NCBI GenBank assembly: GCA_021234155.1
Contig: JAJEKV010000003.1
Span: forward strand, 14,122,386 to 14,186,385
Source: Isoetes taiwanensis
Lineage: Eukaryota; Streptophyta; Lycopodiopsida; Isoetales; Isoetaceae
Direction of reading: 5' to 3'
DNA length: 64,000 bases
Part shown: positions 56,488-64,000 of the stretch, one piece after another
Position numbering within the stretch: the first letter of the stretch is position 1
How the letters are laid out: every line of letters starts with the position of its first letter
Translations under genes and position numbers: made by a program
The notes under the pieces: model-generated
What the model was told of the DNA's origin: nothing
The model's database searches: none
The model's input: the letters and a program-made list of their open reading frames with translations, nothing else

Positions 56488-57624
56488 ATGGCGAGTATCT
56501 GGGATATGTCTCAAGGTCATGCTGATGCTGCTATTGATTGGAGCTGGAAAGAGGCTTTCCAAACGTTCAACAAAGACATACCATTATACAATAATAATGG
56601 TAATAGTAAAGAGCGACGCCAGTTGATTGTTGAACGAAAGCCAAAATTTGAAATGAATAAACAAAAAATGATGGGCGACATGAAGCGAATTCCAGGAGAA
56701 ACGAAACGTGGAAACGTGAACCCTAAGCAGTCACTCATAGAGCAAAAGCAAAACTTAGACCAGAAGCAGAATCTTATGACTAGCACATACAGCTCCAATG
56801 TATCACAGCTTACAAATGGTATCTTAGATAAGCGCTTCAAGACACTTCCACCTTCGGAGATGCTTTCCAGAAATGAAACTCTTGGTGGTTACATTTTCGT
56901 GTGTAATAATGACACTATGCAGGAGGATTTGAAGCGGAAACTGTTTGGTAAGTTTAGTCATTGCTTATTCCAACATTTTGTGATGATCTTTATTGTTATT
57001 TTTGTAACTAACTATTTTGTATTTATAGGTTTACCACAAAGGTATAGAGACTCAGTGCGGGCAATACAGCCTGGTTTACCATTATTTTTGTACAATTATA
57101 CAACGCATCAGCTTCACGGAATTTTTGAGGTTAGTAGTTGATGTAGCTTATGCCATTGGTTTTGACTGTGAAATGAGTTGCTGCTGATTTCAATACTCTC
57201 ATTTTTTTTCTGCAGGCTGCAAGTTTTGGAGGATCAAACATTGATCCAACAGCATGGGAGGATAAGAAGTGTCGAGGAGAGTCTAGATTTCCTGCACAGG
57301 TTTGTATCATGGAAGACCATTAGTATATTTGAGGCTTTATGTATTGCTACATCATGTCTTATTCTCTGTTCTTCATGTGCCAATTTAGGTACGCACTCAA
57401 GTGAGGAAATCGTGCAAGCCACTTGAAGAAGATGCCTTCAGGCCAGTGCTATATCATTATGATGGCCCAAAATTTCGTTTGCAACTTTCTGTCCCAGAGG
57501 TACTTTTCTAGGTTTTGCATGCGATTTTCTGAACATGGTTACATGACTGCGGAATATTTTCTGTCAACCTGTATTGCAGACACTGAAGTTGCTAGATTTA
57601 TTTATGGAAAATGGATCTGCTTAA
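56488..57624 (+). CDS. DCD-domain (development and cell death) protein, B2/NRP-like
   Basis: Five coding exons (56488-56947, 57029-57129, 57216-57299, 57389-57499, 57580-57624) join in phase to 266 residues. ATG 56488 is preferred over 56479 because it has the ATGGCG context. Residues 1-125 are polar and low-complexity (K/Q/N-rich, with SLIEQKQNLDQKQNL). From about 131 the DCD domain follows: GGYIFVCNNDTMQEDLKRKL, LPQRYRDSVRAIQPGLPLFL, HGIFEAASFGGSNIDPTAW, then the C-terminal block FRPVLYHYDGPKFRLQLS and a short tail. These match the DCD motifs FIF, LFG, LP, and the H-G-x-F/A-A-S-G-G pattern. The family includes carrot B2 and the N-rich proteins linked to stress-induced and developmental cell death; its biochemical role is unclear. 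All splice sites are canonical and no damage is seen, so it should be functional. Confidence 0.93.
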
Positions 57625-60231
57625 TCATGTGAACTGAGGAAAGTTCGTGTTCAGAAGATATTTCTGGTCAGTGGCAAAATCAACCCTTTGCCTACTATAG
57701 TGGGGCTGTTATAGTTGTGATCTAGCTTTGTAATTACAAATATGGTATGTACTCGAAAATCGCCGCTCAAAACTAGCGTTTGGATTTGGAGTCTTTCGGC
57801 GTTTTAATATTATCTATATATATATATATTCCCAAAGGGGGATGCGTGATAAGATGGAGTAAAGCTTTAAGCATGAAGCTGTGGAGCAGATGTTATATGG
57901 CCATGGCACATGCAAAAGCATTACGGAGGTGATAACTTTGTACCATATGAATTGTCTTCTTTCTGGTTATCAGCCAAGGCATATGCTGGTTGCTAGTCTA
58001 AAAAAGTGTGAATTCGTTTTTACGAGGAGCATCTTATAAGGATAGCTTATTCCCTTATAATTTGGGGGAGATTTTTAAATAAAAATTTGTCCATTGTTTA
58101 TTATAGTTTTTGCTGAGTAGGGCAGTGACCACTTCAGTTTATTGTATATAATTGCACTGTCGTGTGTGATGTTACCGATAAATGGCATAGCTAACCGGCA
58201 TCAGTTGGGGGCAGGTTGTCCAGACTGGTATAGCAAGGAAAATAGAATATTTCTGCTAATTATATTGCTTATCTAGAAAGATTAATACTTTTTTTATTGA
58301 AATGTAGAATAAACATGGTCCATAAATGCTTCATTGTTTGAAAGTTTTGTTGTTAGCTGCGGATCTGCAGAATATTCTGTTGTTTACACCAGATTCGTGG
58401 ACACAACATTTTCAAGAAAAATGCACTGACACTTTCAATGGTGTAAAACAGATCGATGGTTGGTGCCACAAAAATAAAAAAAATGCAAACAATGGACTGC
58501 CGGAATGAATACAGGCCAGGCCTGCCATCCATGGCCGCTGCTTCAACGCAAATCGGCTTCAGGGCTCCATGGCCGTTGCTTCAGGGCAAATCAGACTTAG
58601 TGGCAAATTGGCCTTATAGGCTCCTTAAGCTTATAGGCTCTAGTGGCTTAAGGGCAAATCGGCTTCAGTGGCTTCACGACATTCTTTGGGGCATTCCTCA
58701 GCTCAAATCAAAGCATTCGAGCCAGTAACAACTCCAAATCGGCTCCATTTGTTGCGCATACCATATTCGAAATTGATATGAGAGAACTACAGGTCCGCTT
58801 CCGACCGGCATATTCGACAAAAGATTTTACTGCTTACCCGCTCGCTCCATGCCAAAATCCAGATGACAGAAACTCTCGCCTGCTTCCTCCCGCCAAATCC
58901 GACATGCCCATGCCCAGCAGCTCTCCAATCCGTTGCCAGACCGCCTTCACATGGTTTCCCATTTGGGACCTTTGAAACAGACCTAAAAATTGTCCACCCA
59001 ACCCACCCAAAATTAGAACATCCCCCCTTAAGTCAATTAAGCTCCTCAAAATGGCCCTAAATATACCCTTTTCCATATAATACTATACCAAAATCATAAT
59101 CCACACGATTGCCAAAATACCCTCCTCAAATACGAAACGAATTGGGCAAACTATATGTAGGTTGATTTCTTTGAACTAATATCTTGAGATTCTTGCTTAG
59201 CATTTTGGCACCTCATCAAATTTTGTGCGCTAAACTTTTAACACCTAGCAATGAAAGGTGTTTTCATACTACATTTTGACACCTACAAATACAACGGCTT
59301 CCAAACCACACAGCGGATAGCGCCTCTACATAGCTAGGTAGCCATGATAGTGATCTGAGGAGCGACATCAAATTTTAACAGATGTAGCCGATTTGCAGAC
59401 ACATGCATATCCATATCCATATTTAGACATATCCATATCCATCACTTATATAATTGATTCACACTAAGATTCGATTCCTTTGATGCTTAGATTCCTAAGT
59501 GGGGAAAAAATTAGGAAGGAAAAAATAATTGGGTGAAAATTTTGAGGGAGGCCACGTCGTTGATCTTATCTGCTTCTGGAGGACTCTGCTCCGTCAAACG
59601 CTCTTCCTGAGACTTGAGGCTTTGCTTTCTCCGGTTCATTTGCTCCATTCCGGCGAGCTCTGCTTTCACCGCCGCCATAACCCAGCTAGTAAAAAATTTT
59701 GTGTTTCTGTGCTGCATCTCTCTGGCTATGGTTCTGGCATGGTACAAACGTTAGCCATGTAACAGGACAGCTTTGCCGACGGATTCAAGACAACTCCGCC
59801 TGGCTATGGCTATGGCGACAGGCTCGGTCTAGCTATGGCGACAGGTTCCAGCTTCTAAGCTTCAAAAAATTGCTTTCAACCTTGAAGTTTCATAAAACAA
59901 CCAATTCTTCAGCTTATCTAGTGCCGAATCTGCGCCTCGGCATTGCATCTCTGCTGCAAGGCCACCTCAGCTGTGCGATTCAAGGATGTTGCGGAATTTC
60001 TTGCCATGACCATGTCGAAGATCGTCTTATAAGCCCTAGTTTGTCAGATTCTTCCTCCTAGTTTCATTCCTAAGCTTAATAACACTCCATTTTTTGTGAT
60101 ACAAAAAGGAATAGAGCCACTTACGTCATTTTCTGCAAAATTGCTCTCAATATTGCAATGAAGAAAGCATTTATGTGGGTTACTCGTGTTTTTCTAATGT
60201 TGCGATTGTCGGAGCTAAGAATTTTTCTGTA
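57625..60231. other. Intergenic, no confident gene
   Basis: Contains a short (TA)n run near 57815, short direct repeats of GGCTTCAG/GGCTTA-type phrases at 58545-58680, and CATATCCATATCCAT repeats at about 59405-59440. On the minus strand ATG 59678 opens a 55-codon charged frame (MAAVKAELAGMEQMNRRKQS) in a good start context; it could be an orphan first exon or a short gene, but it has no recognised relative. Confidence 0.4.
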
Positions 60232-60321
60232 TAGGGGAATGGAGGTTGGGACTCCATTCCGGATTTGTCACCGCGCCGGTCACTCCGAAAACCGAATGGA
60301 GGACCAACCTCCATTCCCCTA
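60232..60321. repeat. 90 bp foldback with 18 bp perfect arms
   Basis: TAGGGGAATGGAGGTTGG and its exact inverse face each other across a 54 base centre. It adjoins, and shares one base with, the left end of the following inverted-repeat pair. Confidence 0.85.
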
Positions 60322-60886
60322 CAAAATAGAAATAGGGGAGGCAGCTGGCAGATTCGACATATTTAAGGTGTTTTGCAGATTTCTTTGCTGTTCTTTCAAA
60401 GATCCGCTAAGAAAGCATCTCGCGAAGATAAAGATATGCGTATCCGGGCGATCGCTATCTACAAGACCTTCTTCTACTATCTCATGGAGAAATGATCCGT
60501 TATCCGCAAAGAAAACCCTCAATTCAAGAAAAACTGCAAAAAATCAAGAAGACCCTGCGAAGAACTACCTGGTTACAGAGCTTGAACTACCTGCGAAGCA
60601 CTACCTTGCCGCATTTGCTGATGACCTGCATTACAAGGCCCTTTGAGAGAGATGAAGCTCGTCGCATTACAGAGCTCGTCGCAGAGCTCGTCGCATTACA
60701 GAGCTCGTCGCAGAACTGGCGGACACAGAACTGGCGGCGACCCTAAAACAAAACCTTTAAGAGAACTTGAGCAGCCGGTCACGCGGAATGGGAAGACCCT
60801 ATTTCCATTCCGCTGTGTAGGCGACCGCCACGTGGCAGCTCGTGATTGAACCTCAGTAAAAATAGCCGACCCTATTTCTATTTTGT
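60321..60886. mobile_element. Possible MITE bounded by 17 bp inverted repeats
   Basis: ACAAAATAGAAATAGGG at 60321-60337 is exactly inverted at 60870-60886, giving a 566 bp unit. Inside are short tandem repeats of GAGCTCGTCGCATTACA (about 60655-60720) and another small inverted pair around GGAATGG/CCATTCC (60787-60817). No coding sequence. Confidence 0.55.
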
Positions 60887-61970
60887 ATTTATGCAGGTAT
60901 GGTCTTTAGTCAGAAGATTAGTTTAGCCTCAGAGGTAAATGATGAATTTGAAGATAACCCCATACCTGAATTTCTCCATGACCTTTTTCACCATCAGGAA
61001 GCTTAAGATGATCAATAGATGGATCGACGATCTGATTCCAAAGGTGCATAGTCACGACTCTCGCAAACAGTATATATAAGTCTCCAGCACCTAAGCTTAA
61101 GCTGTGTTCCTTAATCTTATCAGCATCCGCAAAAACAAGTGCATGCGTCAAAGCTGAAAAGTTCAAAAAAATATGGAATATATCTTTCTAAAACTGCATA
61201 AAAATGTGGGCTTCTGAAATATGTAGTCAGAGCCTCTATCAATTGTGTTTTATGTGTAAGGTAAGAGATCGCTATCACATCAATGGGTCTCTTAAATTTA
61301 AAGAAGCCACACACTAGTGTTTTCAACTTTTGCTTGAGGCTATCATTCAAGAGTTAGCACATTGGTTCATATTAATGTAGGCTATGCATAGCCCATTCGA
61401 TCAGCATAAAGCAGATCAATCATCTCTTGAAAAAGGATAACCAATGATGTGACCCATTAGGTTATACATTCTCTATGGCATCAGGAAAGCTTCTTCATAC
61501 AGGCAGGTGTTTCTCATCCAGCCCATCTTTCTTTTATAGGCAACAACGTGGAGATCCTTTCAAGCATTTAAGGAATCAAGATCGAAGGGCTCCGAAACAA
61601 GGGTCTTCTGGACTGCATGAAAGCTTTCAAAGCTTTCATCCAATACTTTGCCAGGGAAATAGAACCACCTTTTCAGTTATCGACCCTTTTGCATTAGGAT
61701 GACAAGGAGAGAAACACTGGTATGCAAAACTCTCCTTGGGATCACTGCATAGAATAGCCAACGCCAAAGTTTCGAATAGCTTTGAATAGTTATAGACCTT
61801 TTTACGACGACCCTTAAGTAAATGGAACTCGACTGTCTATAATATTCCACTTTCGGCATTTGAAAAGATTTAGTAGGTAAATTTGGGTGTCAAACAAAAA
61901 TATAAGAAAACATAGCATATGAACTAGTAACTTGAAAAGGCCTTGCATTTAGTAATTCTGATAGTACAAA
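60887..61970 (-). pseudogene. Decayed unknown gene, minus strand
   Basis: A minus-strand exon about 61157-60969 follows a TTTTCAG acceptor and ends ATTCAG before GTATGG; it encodes THALVFADADKIKEHSLSLG and DHLKLPDGEKGHGEIQ. Further upstream (about 61685-61450) another stretch reads WFYFPGKVLDESFESFHAVQ, with TGA and TAG stops later. They may be pieces of one dead gene. I do not recognise the family. Confidence 0.35.
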
Positions 61971-62140
61971 AACACAAAGCATAACCCCTCCTCGGAGTAA
62001 TATGGCACAGGCCTGCTTGAAAAATAACACCATGATTGCGACTAGCCTGATATAAAACACAAAGCATAACCCCTCCTGGGAGTAATATGGCACAGGCCTG
62101 CTTGAAAAATAGCACCATGATTGCGACTAGCCTGGTATTG
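61971..62140. repeat. Two tandem copies of an 85 bp unit
   Basis: Units start at 61971 and 62056 with AACACAAAGCATAACCCCTC and differ at only a few positions. Confidence 0.93.
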
Positions 62141-63619
62141 ACGTCACCTGGAAACTAAGTTCCTCGCTAAGCAATAAGGCCCCCTTAATTAGAAAAAAAA
62201 AATTCCACAAGAGCACGGAAAGTTTGGAGATCCTGGATGAAAATGAACACATTTTTAGCTACATAATCCTTGGAGGAGATCATCGGCTGAAGGTACTTTT
62301 CTTTCTTTAGCTGGGATGCTTAACTTATATACTTAAAGGAAATTGTCTGGTTTTAATTCCAAGCAAATTGCTTGGAAAAGGACTAGATTAAGCTTCATAC
62401 ATCTCAACCCTTTGCACTGCTATTCAAAGTCCTTGTGTCTATATGATGGACAACACAACATTCCTTAGTTTTTTCTGAAACACATGACTTAGTTTTTTTC
62501 TAGAAAGACATATGATGTTATTAACTGAACTACAAACAGTCTTTTCATGTGATGATGCCAAACAATCTTACCTCCACTGTGAGGTTTCTCCCTCTTTCTC
62601 ATATGATGAAACAAAGATACTCCCCTTTTTTCCTGAATGCTTTACATAATGTTGAGCCTATGAATTAAGCTCCAAAAATGTTGATACATAGAGAACGAAA
62701 ATGTTTGTACAGATTTTCTTTTGTTTATAGTCTACGTGATTCATCTGCTTCTGATATTGTGTTGATGGAGAATTATTGATCCATAATTACGCTGCATCCA
62801 GAACTATTAGATGGAAGTTCAGGAACACTGGCCATAGAGTCTTATGTTGTAGATATTCCAGTAAACACAAAGGAAGATACATATTTTTTTGTGGAAACGT
62901 TGATCAAGTGCAACCTCAAGTCCTTGGCAGATATTTTAGAAAAGCTTGCTTCTCAATTAACTTCAGATAATGCAGCCCATTTTGTACAGAGATAGACGAA
63001 TAATAGACTTTTTGCGAACAAAATGATTTTGTTACTAACTAAAGTTAACGTTGCTGTGTAGCTATCTTCTATCTATACCGCTACTTTCTTTATGTATATT
63101 GACATATGCTCATATATCTTTTCAACTTTGGCAGTATGCACTGTAACTAAGCAATGCATGAAAATGCATATAACATGGTCTAGACATATCATGGGACTCT
63201 GAAAGTTCAGATTCTCTTTCTGTTTACATAGTGCGCGCCCTAAACCATTGATTTTGAAATCTCACCTTCCTCTCTGGATTCTGTAGTCACTTCTTACACG
63301 TTAGCCTTCTCAAGTGACATAAATGGACTTGGCACCCTATAGTCAAGTTCTCTCCAAGATATAATATATCTATTACTTTGGTAGTATGCGTTGTTATCGT
63401 AAGGATGACATGACCGTCGTGTCTAGTCTATTCTTCGTTCTTTGGGCTCCATGGCCATCTAATGGTAGCAAAATAAAAGGAAAACTCGTCACCTTGCTAG
63501 TTATAAGAAATTTATATGCACATATCCAAGCTCCAACTTTGGCGGCAATTGTTTTCATTGAGATTATGGCTTGCCCATTCTCCATATGGTGTGAACAAAT
63601 GAGTATCGGTTAAGAAATT
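62141..63619. other. Intergenic, no gene seen
   Basis: AT-rich sequence without a recognisable coding, RNA or mobile-element signature. Confidence 0.5.
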
Positions 63620-63731
63620 ACATTTAAAAAGCAAATTGTTTACACTCTGTAATGGGTCAAGCCTAGTGCAATCACATTTAAAAAGCAAATTGTTTACACT
63701 CTGGTTTGGTAATGGGTCAAGCCTACTGCAA
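63620..63731. repeat. Two tandem copies of a roughly 54-60 bp unit
   Basis: ACATTTAAAAAGCAAATTGT, TTACACTCTG and AATGGGTCAAGCCTA recur. The second copy has a seven-base insertion (GTTTGGT). Confidence 0.92.
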
Positions 63732-63892
63732 TTGACGGACACTTTTACATTGTTACCCTAACAGAAGATGTAAAGATTGGTTTTTTCAACTACATCCTTT
63801 TTTGCTACAGCTTGAATTGAGAAACTTCACCGTAAAATGCTCTCCATAATAGTGGGTTTAGAACTAATACCAAGTTGGTAAAGAGAAATATT

Positions 63893-63944
63893 CGCGGCGG
63901 CCTTGGCCGCTGCGATAAATCAAGGCCGCCGCGATAAATTTCTT
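63893..63944. repeat. GC-rich palindromic dispersed motif
   Basis: CGCGGCGGCC-TT-GGCCGCTGCG is nearly palindromic and followed by a second GGCCGCCGCGATAAATTTCT. The same block, single, is at 21791-21824. Possibly the end of a small inverted-repeat element. Confidence 0.6.
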
Positions 63945-64000
63945 GTAACATATAATTGTATTACAGGGATAAGGAGGCAGCTTAAATTTTAGTTGCTTAT

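Overview
This window reads as nuclear DNA from a land plant with a repeat-rich genome. Two ordinary plant genes with short introns are intact: a plant-type 60S ribosomal protein L23a (uL23) and a DCD-domain (development and cell death) protein. Between them lie decayed Ty3/gypsy retrotransposons, LINE fragments, a SINE, foldback/MITE-like elements, local tandem duplications and intron-containing fragments of plant housekeeping genes (CLP1, Oxa1/YidC-like, sugar transporter, YebC-like, CDKG-like kinase). The low gene density and mixed repeats would fit a fern, a lycophyte or another large-genome plant. The sequence alone does not settle the species.

Layout. 1-2162 and 13586-15806 are two copies of one segment that carries a CACTA-like terminus, a retrotransposon primer-binding-site-like motif and two arrays of short tandem repeats. 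Copy 2 runs on into a multi-exon gene of unknown function on the minus strand (15664-16910); copy 1 is cut inside that gene's last exon. 2185-7620 and 10870-13585 are pyrimidine-rich repeat sequence. 7791-9784 holds fragments of CLP1 and an Oxa1-like gene. 18700-20438 holds sugar-transporter and YebC-like fragments.

22188-25236 is the most unusual region: a Crypton-type tyrosine-recombinase (DUF3504-like) gene, interrupted by introns, sits between 34-36 bp terminal inverted repeats and next to a 100 bp near-perfect hairpin. The whole unit is flanked by two direct copies of a sequence that is also the 3' part of a proline-rich gene (25598-26020, minus), which diverges from RPL23A (26297-26995, plus). 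27300-29300 is dense in tandem and inverted repeats, including a 637 bp element with 24 bp terminal inverted repeats.

30691-36420 is a decayed plus-strand Ty3/gypsy element. 36850-40510 holds two LINE 3' ends that share a terminal sequence, and 41112-41423 is a tRNA-derived SINE with a perfect 16 bp target duplication. 45115-51808 is a minus-strand Ty3/gypsy remnant between long direct repeats, with an extra RNase H fragment upstream of the reverse transcriptase. It abuts a CDKG-like kinase pseudogene (51809-52272). The DCD gene lies at 56488-57624. The rest, to the end, is intergenic with foldbacks and short tandem duplications.

The intact genes do not form a pathway. RPL23A serves the cytosolic ribosome and the DCD protein is probably a stress or cell-death regulator. 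Everything else is mobile or captured DNA.
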